From: Klenkia sesuvii
GTDB lineage: Bacteria > Actinomycetota > Actinomycetes > Mycobacteriales > Geodermatophilaceae
Length of the DNA: 64,000 nucleotides
Reading direction: 5' to 3'
NCBI RefSeq assembly: GCF_037083825.1
Contig: NZ_JBAPLU010000018.1
Span: 1-64,000 of the forward strand
Under the pieces are notes generated by a model. It had not been told where the DNA came from, did not search any database, and was given only the letters and a program-made list of their open reading frames with translations. Below, in pieces: positions 33,672 through 43,173 of the stretch (position 1 is its first letter; the number at the start of each line of letters is the position of its first letter). The position numbers and the translations under genes were made by a program.

Positions 33672-33738
33672 TGATTCGAATTCGTAGCACCTCGAACGTT
33701 AGCAGTGATTCGAATTCGTAGCAAGCGGCCGGTAGGGT
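33672..33738. promoter_or_regulatory. Twin 18-bp operator sites and leaderless marR promoter
   Basis: TGATTCGAATTCGTAGCA occurs exactly twice, at 33672-33689 and 33706-33723, 34 bp apart. Each contains the palindrome CGAATTCG within ATTCGAATTCGTA. TAGGGT at 33733-33738 is a -10 box 8 nt before GTG 33747. The sites overlap the promoter space of both divergent genes and are A+T-rich relative to the surroundings: a good candidate for MarR binding. Confidence 0.72.
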
Positions 33739-33746
33739 GCTCTGTC

Positions 33747-34229
33747 GTGGCCCCCCGAGACCCGCTGTCGCCGGCGCAGCTGGAGACCTACTTCGCCCTG
33801 ATGGAGACCGCGAGCCTGCTGCAGTACGCGGTCGAGCAGCAGCTCAAGGCCGACGGACCGCTGAGCTGGGTGCAGTTCCAGGTGCTGGCCGGGCTCGCGC
33901 TGGGGGAGCGGCCCAGCCAGCGCATGACCGACATCGCCGACCGCGTCGTCTACAGCCGCAGCGGGCTGACCTACCAGGCCAGGGTGCTCGAGGACCGCGG
34001 CCTGGTGACCCGCAGCGCCGACCCCGACGACGAGCGCGGCACCGTCGTCGCCGTCACCCCCGCCGGGCGCGCCCTCGTCGAGCAGGTGCTGCCCGGCCAC
34101 GAGGCCGTCGTCCGGCGCGTGCTGCTCGACCACCTCGACGCCGCCGACGGCGGTGCGCTCACCCGGCTGCTGCAGCGCCTGCGCGACCGCATGCGCCAGG
34201 CGCCCCCGCGCTCGGCCCGCCGGCGATGA
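33747..34229 (+). CDS. MarR family transcriptional regulator (oxidoreductase-linked)
   Basis: A 160-residue winged-helix protein: dimerisation helices at both ends, with MTDIADRVVYSRSGLTYQARVLEDRGLVTRSADPDDERGTVV-type recognition helix and wing in the middle (MTDIADRVV, SRSGLTYQARVLEDRGLV, DPDDERGTVV). GTG 33747 lies 8 nt after TAGGGT, so the mRNA is probably leaderless; a longer upstream frame would run through the operator. It likely represses itself and the divergent oxidoreductase. Confidence 0.88.
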   Translation: MAPRDPLSPAQLETYFALMETASLLQYAVEQQLKADGPLSWVQFQVLAGLALGERPSQRMTDIADRVVYSRSGLTYQARVLEDRGLVTRSADPDDERGTVVAVTPAGRALVEQVLPGHEAVVRRVLLDHLDAADGGALTRLLQRLRDRMRQAPPRSARRR

Positions 34230-34232
34230 CGC

Positions 34233-35687
34233 TCAGCGCAGGCGGTAGACGACCAGCCGCTGGCGCTTGGTGAACACGAACTCGGTGCCCGCGTCGCCGG
34301 TCTCGCCGTCGTAGGCCACCGCCTGCGGGCCCGACAGCGACCGCACCGTCAGTCGCGGCACCTGGAACTGCCGGTAGGAACGGCTGCGCTCGCTGGCGCC
34401 CAGCAGGGTGGCCAGCACCGCGCGGGTGCGGCCCCACCGCAGGTCGGCGCGCAGGTACTGGACGTCGAGCAGGCCGTCGTCCAGCGCCGGGCGCCACGCC
34501 GGGGACAGCCCGCGGGGGGTGTAGACGCCGTTGCCGACGAACAGGATCCAGGCGCTGGTCCGCCGTCCGTCCACCTCCAGCTCCACCGGCTGCCCGGTGC
34601 GCAGCACCTGGCCGGCGGCCACCGTCAGCGCCAGCCACGTGCCCAGCTTCCCGCGCAGCGCGTCGCGGCGGCGCACCATCTCGGGGTAGCTGCCGATGCT
34701 GGCGGTGTTCAGGAACGGGACCCCGTTGACCGCCGCGACGTCGACCAGCACGCCGTCGCCGGCCTCCACCGCCCGCGCCGCCTCGACCGGGGTGGCCACC
34801 CCGACGTCGCGGGCGAAGTGGTTGAGCGTGCCGGCCGGCAGCACCGCCAGCGGCAGGCCGTGCGCCAGCGCCACCGCGGCCGCCGCGGCCACCGACCCGT
34901 CGCCCCCGGCCACCCCCAGTGCGCGGGCGCCGGCGCGCACCGCCTCCTCCAGCACGTCGGTCACCGAGTGCTCGTCGTCGATCTCCACCACGACCGCCCC
35001 GGGCAGCAGTGCGGCGATGTCGGCAGCCGGGTCGTAGTCGGCCCGGCCCGACCGCGGGTTCACCGCCACGTGCAGCCCCGCACCACCGGGCAGCGCCGGT
35101 GCCCGCTCGGTCGGCCGCACCCGCGCCGGGGTGCTCGGCCGCACCGGCCACCAGTGCCGCGTGGCCGCCGCCACCGCCCCGCCGACCGCCATGCCGGCCA
35201 GCACGTCGCCCGGGTAGTGCACGCCCACGTGCACCCGCGAGTACCCCACCCCCAGCGCCACCGGGGCCACCAGCGCCCCCGCCCACGGGCTCTCCATCGC
35301 CACGCCGGTCGCGAACGCCGCCGCCGACGCCGAGTGCCCGCTGGGGAAGGACAGGGTGTGCGGTGTCCGGTCCAGCACCCGGTCCGCCGCCGCGGCCCCG
35401 GCCGGGTCGGGCCGCACCCGCCCGAACACCGGCTTGAGGACGACGTTCACCAGCGCGCTGGACACCAGCAGCGACCCCAGGCCGCGCGCCGCCGCCCGCC
35501 TGGGCGCCCCTTGCTTGGCCCCCAGCGCCAGACCCACCGCCAGCCACAGCTTGCCGTGGTCGGCGGCCTGGCTCAGCTGCCGCAGGACGCCGTCCGCGCG
35601 GCTGGCCGGCAACCGACCGATGCGGGCCTGGAGGCGGGCGTCCCACCGGCGGGCGGCGGCGCGGGAGAGGCGGGGCACGCGCGGCAC
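34233..35687 (-). CDS. PAP2 phosphatase - diacylglycerol kinase fusion
   Basis: A 484-residue fusion. Residues about 1-180 are a type 2 phosphatidic acid phosphatase with membrane helices and the motifs KPVFGRVRP, SFPSGHSAS and SRVHVGVHYPGDV. Residues about 200-484 are a DAGK/LCB5-type lipid kinase (VAVNPRSGRADYD, GVAGGDGSVAAAA, LPAGTLNHFARD). Such fusions can interconvert phosphorylated and dephosphorylated lipids, perhaps recycling undecaprenyl or diacylglycerol species. GTG 35687 follows GGGGGG. It converges with MarR (3-nt gap). Confidence 0.88.
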   Translation of the reverse strand: MPRVPRLSRAAARRWDARLQARIGRLPASRADGVLRQLSQAADHGKLWLAVGLALGAKQGAPRRAAARGLGSLLVSSALVNVVLKPVFGRVRPDPAGAAAADRVLDRTPHTLSFPSGHSASAAAFATGVAMESPWAGALVAPVALGVGYSRVHVGVHYPGDVLAGMAVGGAVAAATRHWWPVRPSTPARVRPTERAPALPGGAGLHVAVNPRSGRADYDPAADIAALLPGAVVVEIDDEHSVTDVLEEAVRAGARALGVAGGDGSVAAAAAVALAHGLPLAVLPAGTLNHFARDVGVATPVEAARAVEAGDGVLVDVAAVNGVPFLNTASIGSYPEMVRRRDALRGKLGTWLALTVAAGQVLRTGQPVELEVDGRRTSAWILFVGNGVYTPRGLSPAWRPALDDGLLDVQYLRADLRWGRTRAVLATLLGASERSRSYRQFQVPRLTVRSLSGPQAVAYDGETGDAGTEFVFTKRQRLVVYRLR

Positions 35688-35850
35688 GCTAACCCCCCGG
35701 CCCGCCGGAGGCGTCGTGGGACGGCCACCGGGGCGTGGGTGTGGAGGAGGCACCCCCTCCGGGTGAGATCGCACCCCGGGGGGTGAGGACGACGTCCGGG
35801 CGGGTCGATGGGGAACGAGACCGACCGCCACCCGATCGAGGGATCCTCCC

Positions 35851-36924
35851 GTGCGTACCCGCCTCCGCCTGCTGCCCCTGCTCGCCGCCGCGCTCGTCGG
35901 CGCCGTCGCCGTCGCCGGTCCCGCCGCGGCGGACCCGGTGCCGAGCAGCGCGTCCAGCACCGCCGCGAGCACCACGACCGCCGCGCCGACGACGTCCGCC
36001 CCGGTGACCTCGACGCCGGTCACCTCGTCGCCGGTGACCTCGACGCCGACCACGGACAGCACCCCGAGCACGCCCGCGGCGCCCACCACCACCGCGGCCC
36101 CCACGCCCGAGCCGGTCCCGGTGCCCACCCCCGAGCCGACCCCGGTGGCGCTGCCCACCGCCGCGCCGACCTCGGCCCCGGCGCCCGTCGCCGCACCGTC
36201 CTCGACCACCCCCCGGCCGGGTGCCCGGCCCGCCCCGGTCGCCGTCGACGTCCCGGAGCAACCGGCCACCGGAGGGTCGGTCGAGGCCGGCACCGCCACC
36301 GCACTGGCCGCCGAGGCCGCCACCGTGGCCCGCGCAGGTGCGCAGTCCGCCGCCGAGGCCGAGGCCGGCGCCCTGCTGGTCGAGGGCTACGTCGCGCGGG
36401 CGCACCGGGTCGCGGTGCTCGACCTCGGGGCCCCGACCGACGTCGTCGACACCGCGCTCGCCGAGGCCCGCACCCTGCAGCAGCTCGTCGCCGACCAGGG
36501 CGCAGCGGTCGCCGACTCCCTGGCCGCGGCCCAGCAGGCGCACGCCGCGGCGGAGGCCCTGCTCGACCAGGTGCGCGCCCTGCCGCAGACCGCGGCCGGC
36601 GTCGCCGAGCAGACCGGCTACGCCCAGCAGGTCGTGGCCGCCGCGCAGGTCTCGATGGACCGGGCCAGCGCCTCCGTCGCTTCCGTCGCCGCCGCGGTCA
36701 CCCCCGTGGAGGACGCCGTGGCCACCCTGTCGGTGCGCGCCGAGCGGGTGGACCCCGCGTCGGCGTCCGAGCCGCTGCCCGACGCGGCGGCGGTCTACGC
36801 GCTCGGGGCGGTCGTCGTCCTCGGGTTCGGCGTGGCCGGGGCCGCCGCGATCAGCGCGCGCCGCACCACGGTCCGCCGCCGCATGGCCGCCCGCCGGGCC
36901 GCGCACCGCGCCGCCTTCGCCTGA
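35851..36924 (+). CDS. Exported Thr/Pro-rich helical protein with C-terminal membrane anchor
   Basis: A 357-residue protein: signal peptide (about 1-28, ending GPAAA), a long Thr/Ser/Pro-rich low-complexity region (about 30-130), an alanine-rich helical domain with heptad character (about 145-310, EAEAGALLVEGYVARAHRVA onward), one membrane helix (AAVYALGAVVVLGFGVAGAAA) and a basic tail. GTG 35851 has GAGGGAT upstream. No family is recognised; a wall-spanning stalk is a possible role. Confidence 0.65.
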   Translation: MRTRLRLLPLLAAALVGAVAVAGPAAADPVPSSASSTAASTTTAAPTTSAPVTSTPVTSSPVTSTPTTDSTPSTPAAPTTTAAPTPEPVPVPTPEPTPVALPTAAPTSAPAPVAAPSSTTPRPGARPAPVAVDVPEQPATGGSVEAGTATALAAEAATVARAGAQSAAEAEAGALLVEGYVARAHRVAVLDLGAPTDVVDTALAEARTLQQLVADQGAAVADSLAAAQQAHAAAEALLDQVRALPQTAAGVAEQTGYAQQVVAAAQVSMDRASASVASVAAAVTPVEDAVATLSVRAERVDPASASEPLPDAAAVYALGAVVVLGFGVAGAAAISARRTTVRRRMAARRAAHRAAFA

Positions 36925-36931
36925 GGAAGGA

Positions 36932-36983
36932 CCTGGTCGCCCCCCACGACACGCTCCGCGCGTCGCGGGCCCCTTCGACCAGG
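36932..36983. terminator. Weak inverted repeat between convergent genes
   Basis: CCTGGTCG (36932-36939) and CGACCAGG (36976-36983) form an 8-bp stem with a G+C-rich loop in the 75-bp gap between two convergent genes. It could serve both as a terminator. Confidence 0.4.
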
Positions 36984-36999
36984 CCGTTCCAGCACGTCG

Positions 37000-37530
37000 T
37001 CAGCCCTTCTGGCGGGCGCGGTAGGCGGCGACGGTGGAGCGGGACGAGCAGGTGTTGGAGCAGTAGCGCCGGCTGCCGTTGCGCGAGGTGTCCAGGTACA
37101 CGTTGCCGCAGCCCTCGGCCGCGCAGACGCCCAGCCGTTGCCACCCGTGCTGCACGACCACCTGCGAGAGCCCCATCGCCACGGTGGTGGTCAGCTGCTC
37201 CAGCGCCCCGGCCTCGGGGGCGGCGTAGTGCAGGTGCAGCGACCCGTCGTGGTCGGTGGCGTAGGGCTTGGGGGTGGCCAGCGCGAGCAGCGCGTTCAGC
37301 CGCTCGACCACCTCGGCCTGGGACTCCGCCAGCGCCACCTGGCGCACGAGGTCACCGGTCGTGCCGGCGGCCCGGGACTCCGTGCGGGTGAGCGCCAGCT
37401 CCGTGCCGTCGGTGAACCACTCGTGGTGCGCCGCGCAGAAGGTCGACGCCCAGCCGTCGCCGGCCTGGTCGGCGTTGGCGAGGTCCACCGCGAGCTCGAG
37501 GGCGTCCGAGCCGTAGCCGTCGTAGTCCAT
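37000..37530 (-). CDS. CGNR zinc-finger regulator (ABATE domain)
   Basis: A 176-residue protein. The N-terminal two-thirds is an ABATE-type ligand-sensing domain (ELAVDLANA); the C-terminus is the CGNR zinc finger: CAAEGCGNVYLDTSRNGSRR, YCSNTC and a basic helix. Such proteins are stress-responsive transcription factors next to exporters. It diverges from an MFS gene across a region with CCCTACG repeats that are likely its operators. Confidence 0.9.
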   Translation of the reverse strand: MDYDGYGSDALELAVDLANADQAGDGWASTFCAAHHEWFTDGTELALTRTESRAAGTTGDLVRQVALAESQAEVVERLNALLALATPKPYATDHDGSLHLHYAAPEAGALEQLTTTVAMGLSQVVVQHGWQRLGVCAAEGCGNVYLDTSRNGSRRYCSNTCSSRSTVAAYRARQKG

Positions 37531-37567
37531 CTCACATCCCTGACTGGGTGTAGGCGGTCATGGTGCT

Positions 37568-37612
37568 TTGACTCCCTACGCACGATCTCGTAGCGTCAGG
37601 AATGCGTAGGGA
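37568..37612 (+). promoter_or_regulatory. MFS promoter overlapped by CCCTACG inverted repeats
   Basis: TTGACT (37568-37573) and TAGCGT (37591-37596) are separated by 17 bp, a good housekeeping promoter for the MFS gene. TCCCTACGCA (37573-37582) and TGCGTAGGGA (37603-37612) form a perfect 10-bp inverted repeat across it, CTACG..CGTAG is nested inside, and another CCCTACG copy follows at about 37630. Binding by the CGNR regulator would cover the promoter. Confidence 0.65.
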
Positions 37613-37670
37613 CCCAACGCGGGTTGACCCCCTACGATTCCTCCCGAGAACGTCCGAAGTGAGCTCAGTC

Positions 37671-38852
37671 ATGCGTCAGTACCTCACCGTGTGGCGGCTT
37701 CCCTCCGCGCCGGTGCTGCTCGTCGCCGGTTTCGCCGGCCGGTTGCCGTCCGCCATGGTCCCCCTCGCGCTCCTGCTGCTGGTGCAGCAGCAGACCGGGT
37801 CCTACGCCGTCGCCGGCCTGGCCTCGGCCACCTACGGCGTCGCCATGGCCGTGATGGCTCCGGTGCTCGGGCGACTGGCCGATCGTCGCGGACCCCGCCT
37901 GGTCCTGCTCACCCAGTCGGTCAGCTACCCGCTGCTGCTGGCGGTACTGGCTGCCGCGGTGCTGACCACCACGAACACGGCGGTCATCCTGGCCGCCTCG
38001 GCCGCGGCCGGGTTCTCCACGCCGCTGGTCAGCGGGACGGTGCGCGCCCTGTGGTCGCGGGTCGACCCCCGCGTGCGGCCCACCGCCTACGCCCTCGACG
38101 CGACCACCACCGAGCTGGTCTTCGTCGCCGGCCCCACCACCGTCGCCGTGCTCACCCTCCTGGCCAGCCCGGTCGCCGCCATCGCGCTGGCCGGCGCCTG
38201 CACCGTCATCGGCGCGCTGGGCATCGCCTTCTCCGGGGCGATGCGCGCGTGGCGGCCGGTGGTCGCCGTCCAGAAGAGCCTGTTCGCCACCGTCACCGTG
38301 CCTGGCATGCCCCGGGTGCTGGTCAGCGGCACCGCGCTCATGCTCGGGTTCGGCGCGATCGAGGTCGCCGTCCCCGCGTTCGCCGACGCCGCCGGCTCGC
38401 CCGGGCTGTCCGGCGTGCTGCTGGGCGTCTGGTCGCTCGGGTCGGTCGCCGGCGGGCTGTGGTTCGGCGCCCGGGTGGTCTCCACGTCGCTGCCGCGGCT
38501 CTACCGCTGGGGCCTGCTCGGGACGACGATCGGCATGCTGCCCCTCGCCGCCGTGTCCAGCCCGCTGCTGCTGGGCGCCCTGCTCTTCCTCGGCGGCACG
38601 GCCATCGCGCCCACGCTGACCGTGCAGAGCTCGCTCGTGGGGTCGATCGCCCCGGCCGACGCCACCACCGAGGCCTTCACCTGGCTGTCCACCATCGCCT
38701 TCGGCGCCTCGGCCATCGGGGCCGCGGTCGGCGGGGCGCTGGTGGAGACCCGCTACGGCGTCGGCGGCGCGTTGGTGCTGGCCACGGCCGCGGCGGCGCT
38801 GGCCGTCGTCGTCACCCTCGTGCCCGGACGACGGGTGCCCGCGCTGGCCTGA
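37671..38852 (+). CDS. MFS transporter
   Basis: A 393-residue, 12-helix major facilitator protein. The loop between helices 2 and 3 carries the A-motif-like GRLADRRGPR. Substrate unknown; pairing with a divergent CGNR regulator suggests an inducible drug or metabolite exporter. ATG 37671 is chosen because the longer frame starting at 37602 would run through the operator region. Confidence 0.88.
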   Translation: MRQYLTVWRLPSAPVLLVAGFAGRLPSAMVPLALLLLVQQQTGSYAVAGLASATYGVAMAVMAPVLGRLADRRGPRLVLLTQSVSYPLLLAVLAAAVLTTTNTAVILAASAAAGFSTPLVSGTVRALWSRVDPRVRPTAYALDATTTELVFVAGPTTVAVLTLLASPVAAIALAGACTVIGALGIAFSGAMRAWRPVVAVQKSLFATVTVPGMPRVLVSGTALMLGFGAIEVAVPAFADAAGSPGLSGVLLGVWSLGSVAGGLWFGARVVSTSLPRLYRWGLLGTTIGMLPLAAVSSPLLLGALLFLGGTAIAPTLTVQSSLVGSIAPADATTEAFTWLSTIAFGASAIGAAVGGALVETRYGVGGALVLATAAAALAVVVTLVPGRRVPALA

Positions 38853-38854
38853 GA

Positions 38855-38873
38855 CCCCCTGCAGCACCGGGGG
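38855..38873 (+). terminator. Short hairpin after the MFS gene
   Basis: CCCCC (38855-38859) and GGGGG (38869-38873) enclose a 9-nt loop right after the MFS stop. A TATCGT -10-like box for the tRNA genes follows at 38884-38889. Confidence 0.35.
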
Positions 38874-38925
38874 CGGACGCTGGTATCGTTCGTCCTCGGT
38901 GCTTCCGGGGAGACCTGGGGGCCCG

Positions 38926-39014
38926 GGAGGCTTCGCCTAGTCCGGTCTATGGCGCCGCACTGCTAATGCGGTTTGGGTTTTGGCCCATCCCGGGTTCAAA
39001 TCCCGGAGCCTCCG
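38926..39014 (+). tRNA. tRNA-Ser (anticodon GCT)
   Basis: The acceptor stem GGAGGCT pairs with AGCCTCC at 39007-39013. The anticodon loop CTGCTAA places GCT at 38962-38964, a long variable arm (class II) follows, and the T-arm reads CGGGTTCAAATCCCG. CCA is not encoded. Confidence 0.95.
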
Positions 39015-39045
39015 CGCCACACAACTGAACACCAGCACGACCCAC

Positions 39046-39118
39046 GCACCCGTAGCTCAACGGATAGAGCATCTGACTACGGATCAGAAGGTTAGGGGTT
39101 CGAATCCCTTCGGGTGCA
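39046..39118 (+). tRNA. tRNA-Arg (anticodon ACG)
   Basis: The acceptor GCACCCG pairs with CGGGTGC at 39111-39117, with discriminator A. The anticodon ACG at 39079-39081 sits in loop CTACGGA, and the T-arm is GGGTTCGAATCCC. The first anticodon base should be edited to inosine; TadA, which does this, is encoded at 56628. Confidence 0.97.
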
Positions 39119-39135
39119 CGTCAGGTTGAGACAGC

Positions 39136-39174
39136 CGTCGGCCCCCGCACTCCACGCGAGTGCGGGGGCCGACG
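39136..39174 (+). terminator. Strong terminator after tRNA-Arg
   Basis: A perfect 17-bp stem (39136-39152 with 39158-39174), beginning CGTCGGCCCCC, closes a 5-nt loop CACGC. Bases TCTTCC follow. Confidence 0.85.
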
Positions 39175-39338
39175 TCTTCCCCGGGTCGAGTGCTGGAGCT
39201 TCCGCGACGGAAGCCACGGCGTCGGTGGGGTGCCGCAGTGCCCGTGACGGTGGTTACGGTGCTGCCCGCGCCGGCCGGGAGTGCTCACGGTCACAGCGTC
39301 GAGCCCGCCGTCCGTCCCGAGAGAGGAACCACCCCGCC

Positions 39339-40442
<1,104 letters not shown>

Positions 40443-40447
40443 GGTGC

Positions 40448-40472
40448 GGCGGGGGCCTCAGTGGCCCCCGCC
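40448..40472. terminator. Bidirectional terminator enclosing the ROK stop codon
   Basis: GGCGGGGGCC (40448-40457) and GGCCCCCGCC (40463-40472) form a 10-bp stem. The 5-nt loop TCAGT contains the reverse-strand stop codon of the ROK gene (40458-40460), so the hairpin overlaps its last codons and also ends the ABC ATPase transcript. Confidence 0.8.
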
Positions 40473-41657
40473 GAGCCACCGGTCGGCGGCGAACGCCCGC
40501 ACCGCGGCCCCCGCGGCGCCGCGGGCGGGCGTGCCGGGGTCGTGGTCGCGCACGGTGAACTCGATGCCGGCGGCCCCGCGCCGGCGGTGCTCGTCGACGG
40601 CGGCCTGCAGGCTCTCGTAGCCCACCACCGCCAGGTCGGCCCCCTCGCCGTCCACGACCACCTGGGTCACCCCGGTGGTGGCGGTGAGCAGCCCGACCAC
40701 CCGGCCCAGGTGGGCGGCGGCGTCGTCGACCACCCGCCGGGCGCGGACCACGCCGTCGACGGCGTCGACCAGCAGCTCGCGCCAGGACGTCGGGCGGCCG
40801 TAGGCCACGTGCGCGGCGGCCAGCAGCGCGGGCACGGTGACCAGCGCCGCGGCGCACCCCCGGTGGCCCTGCGGGCAGCGCGGGCCGCCGGGCTCCAGGG
40901 GCAGGTGCCCGACCAGGGTCGGGTCGGGCAGGTGCACCTGCCGGTCGCCGACGACCAGCCCGTGACCCACCTCGGTGCCGAGGGTGAGCAGGGCGAAGGC
41001 GGGGTGCTCGCGGCCGACGCCGAACCAGTGCTCGGCGGCGGTGAGGCAGGCCAGCTCGTCGCCGACGACGACGTCCCCGCCGGTGCGGGCGGCCACGAGG
41101 GCGGCCAGGTCCACCGGGGTGCGCCACCCCAGGGCGTCGGCCTGCAGCACGCGCCCGGCGGGGTCGACCACCCCGCCGAGGGCGACCCCCACCCCGGACG
41201 GCCCGCCGTCGGTGCCCACGGACGGCGCGCCGTCGGCGCCCACGGACGGCCCGCCGTCGGTGCCCAGCTCCGCCACCAGCCCGGCGACGGCGTCGGCGAC
41301 CTGCTCGGGACCGGTGCCGGCGAGCGGACGGCGGGCCCGGCGGAGCACGGTGGCGCGCAGGTCGGTCAGCACCGCCCGCGCCCCGCCCGCGTCGACCCCC
41401 ACCCCGACGAACCGGTGCCGGTCGAGCACGATGTCGAGGGGGCGGGTGGGCCGCCGGGTGACCGGGTCGGTGACCGGCGGCGTCTCCACCAGCACGCCGC
41501 CGGCCAGCAGCGGGGCGCCGAGCCGGGTCAGGCTGCCCGGCGACAGGCCGAGGGCGCGGGCGACCGCCCCGCGCGGCAGCGGCCCGTGCCGCAGCACATG
41601 GCGGGCCACCTGCGCGACGCTGTCGTCGGGTGCGGCCGCGGTGGTCACGGCGGTCAC
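40458..41657 (-). CDS. ROK family transcriptional regulator / sugar kinase-like protein
   Basis: A 399-residue protein: N-terminal winged helix (about 15-65, GPLPRGAVARALGLSPGSLTRL split), then the ROK fold (VGVGVDAGGARAVLTDLRA, GVGVALGGVVDPAGRV). The zinc-type motif is CPQGHRGC rather than the usual CxCGxxGCxE, so metal binding may be altered. A Gly/Asp-rich insertion at about 130-153 comes from a 24-bp tandem repeat. It converges with the sugar-import ATPase, suggesting control of carbohydrate genes. GTG 41657. Confidence 0.82.
   Translation of the reverse strand: MTAVTTAAAPDDSVAQVARHVLRHGPLPRGAVARALGLSPGSLTRLGAPLLAGGVLVETPPVTDPVTRRPTRPLDIVLDRHRFVGVGVDAGGARAVLTDLRATVLRRARRPLAGTGPEQVADAVAGLVAELGTDGGPSVGADGAPSVGTDGGPSGVGVALGGVVDPAGRVLQADALGWRTPVDLAALVAARTGGDVVVGDELACLTAAEHWFGVGREHPAFALLTLGTEVGHGLVVGDRQVHLPDPTLVGHLPLEPGGPRCPQGHRGCAAALVTVPALLAAAHVAYGRPTSWRELLVDAVDGVVRARRVVDDAAAHLGRVVGLLTATTGVTQVVVDGEGADLAVVGYESLQAAVDEHRRRGAAGIEFTVRDHDPGTPARGAAGAAVRAFAADRWLGGGH
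41197..41268. repeat. Three 24-bp tandem units inside the ROK gene
   Basis: Units at 41197-41220, 41221-41244 and 41245-41268 encode VGTDGGPS-like octapeptides on the minus strand, with a few substitutions. They lie in a surface loop between the helix-turn-helix domain and the first strand pair of the ROK core. Confidence 0.7.
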
Positions 41658-41679
41658 GGTAGCGACCGCCGCTCCCGCG

Positions 41680-43155
41680 TCAGAGCGGGAAGCTGACGTA
41701 CTTCGTGGTCAGGTACTCCCCGATGCCCTCGTGGCCGCCCTCGCGGCCCAGGCCCGACTGCTTGACGCCACCGAAGGGGGCGGCGGGGTCGGAGACGACG
41801 CCGCGGTTGATGCCGACCATGCCCGACTCCAGGGCCTCGGCCAGCCGCAGGCCGCGGGCGAGGTCGCCGGTGTAGACGTAGGCGACCAGGCCGAACGGGG
41901 TGGCGTTGGCCAGTTCCAGGGCCTGCTCGTCGCCGTCGAAGGTGGTGATCGGGGCGACCGGGCCGAAGGTCTCCTCGGTCAGCGCGGCCGAGCCCACGGG
42001 CACGTCGACGAGCACGGTGGGCGGGTAGAAGAAGCCCGGCCCCTCGGGTCGGGTGCCACCGGTGAGCACCCGGGCGCCGGCGCCGACGGTGTCGGTGACG
42101 ATGCGGTCGACCTTGGCCACGGTCTCCTCGTTGACCAGCGGGCCGAGGGTGACGCCCTCGTCGGTGCCGCGGCCGGTGGTCATGGCGGCCATGCGCTGGG
42201 CCAGCTTGTCGGCGAACTGCGCGGCCACCGGGGACTCGACGTAGAACCGGTTGGCCGCGGTGCAGGCCTCGCCGCCGTTGCGCATCTTGGCCAGCATCGC
42301 GCCGTCGACGGCGGCGTCGAGGTCGGCGTCGGCGCAGACGAGGAAGGGTGCGTTGCCGCCCAGCTCCATCGAGCTGACCAGCACCTGGTCGGCGGCCTGC
42401 CGCAGCAGGATCTTCCCGACCTCGGTGGACCCGGTGAAGCTGATCTTGCGCACGCGGTCGTCGGCCATGGCGGTGGCCACGACGTCCTTGGCGTTCATCG
42501 TCGGGACGACGTTGACCACGCCGTCGGGCACCCCGGCCTCGGCGAGCACCTGGGCCAGCAGCAGGGCGGTGAGCGGGGTGTCCTCGGCGGGCTTGACCAC
42601 GCTGGTGCAGCCGGCGGCCAGGGCCGGGCCGAGCTTGCGGGTGAGCATCGCGGCGGGGAAGTTCCACGGGGTGACCAGCAGGCAGACCCCGACCGGCTGG
42701 TGGGTGACCACGGTGCGGGTGCCGCCGGCCGGGGCCACGCGGTAGTCACCGTCGATGCGGACGGCCTCCTCGGCGAACCAGCGGAAGAACTCCGCGGCGT
42801 AGGTCAGCTCGGCCTTGGCGTCGGGCAGGGCCTTGCCGTTCTCCAGGCTCATCAGCCGGGCGAACTCCTCGGCCCGGTCGGTGAGGATCTGGAAGGCCCG
42901 GCGCAGCATCTCCGAGCGCTGCCGGGGGGCGGTGGCGGCGAACCCGGGCAGGGCGGCGGAGGCGGCGTCGACCGCGGCGGTGACGTCCTCGGTCGTGCCG
43001 TCGGCGACCTGCGCGATCAGCGAGCCGTCGGCGGGGTCCAGGACGTCGAAGGTCGCCCCCGACGACGCCGCCCGCCACTGCCCGCCCACGAGCAGACCGG
43101 TGGGGACGGGGGAGTCGATGCCGGCGAGGGTCACGGTGGTGGTCACGCCGCCCAT
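41680..43155 (-). CDS. gabD: NAD(P)-dependent succinate-semialdehyde dehydrogenase
   Basis: A 491-residue aldehyde dehydrogenase. TPWNFPAAMLTRKLGPALAA, the nucleotide fold FTGSTEVGK, catalytic Glu in MELGGNAP and catalytic Cys in GGEACTAANRF are all present; the overall sequence is of the succinate-semialdehyde branch (KPAEDTPLTAL, FGGVKQSGLGREGG). It feeds GABA-derived carbon into the TCA cycle. ATG 43155 or the near GTG 43146 are both possible. It lies 18 nt downstream of the chloride channel gene on the same strand. Confidence 0.88.
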   Translation of the reverse strand: MGGVTTTVTLAGIDSPVPTGLLVGGQWRAASSGATFDVLDPADGSLIAQVADGTTEDVTAAVDAASAALPGFAATAPRQRSEMLRRAFQILTDRAEEFARLMSLENGKALPDAKAELTYAAEFFRWFAEEAVRIDGDYRVAPAGGTRTVVTHQPVGVCLLVTPWNFPAAMLTRKLGPALAAGCTSVVKPAEDTPLTALLLAQVLAEAGVPDGVVNVVPTMNAKDVVATAMADDRVRKISFTGSTEVGKILLRQAADQVLVSSMELGGNAPFLVCADADLDAAVDGAMLAKMRNGGEACTAANRFYVESPVAAQFADKLAQRMAAMTTGRGTDEGVTLGPLVNEETVAKVDRIVTDTVGAGARVLTGGTRPEGPGFFYPPTVLVDVPVGSAALTEETFGPVAPITTFDGDEQALELANATPFGLVAYVYTGDLARGLRLAEALESGMVGINRGVVSDPAAPFGGVKQSGLGREGGHEGIGEYLTTKYVSFPL

Positions 43156-43173
43156 CCCAGCACGTCGCGGCGC

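Noticed and set aside
38926..39118. tRNA genes as integration sites for an island
   Set aside because: No duplicated tRNA 3' end and no integrase are seen nearby. Flanking genes look like normal core genes.
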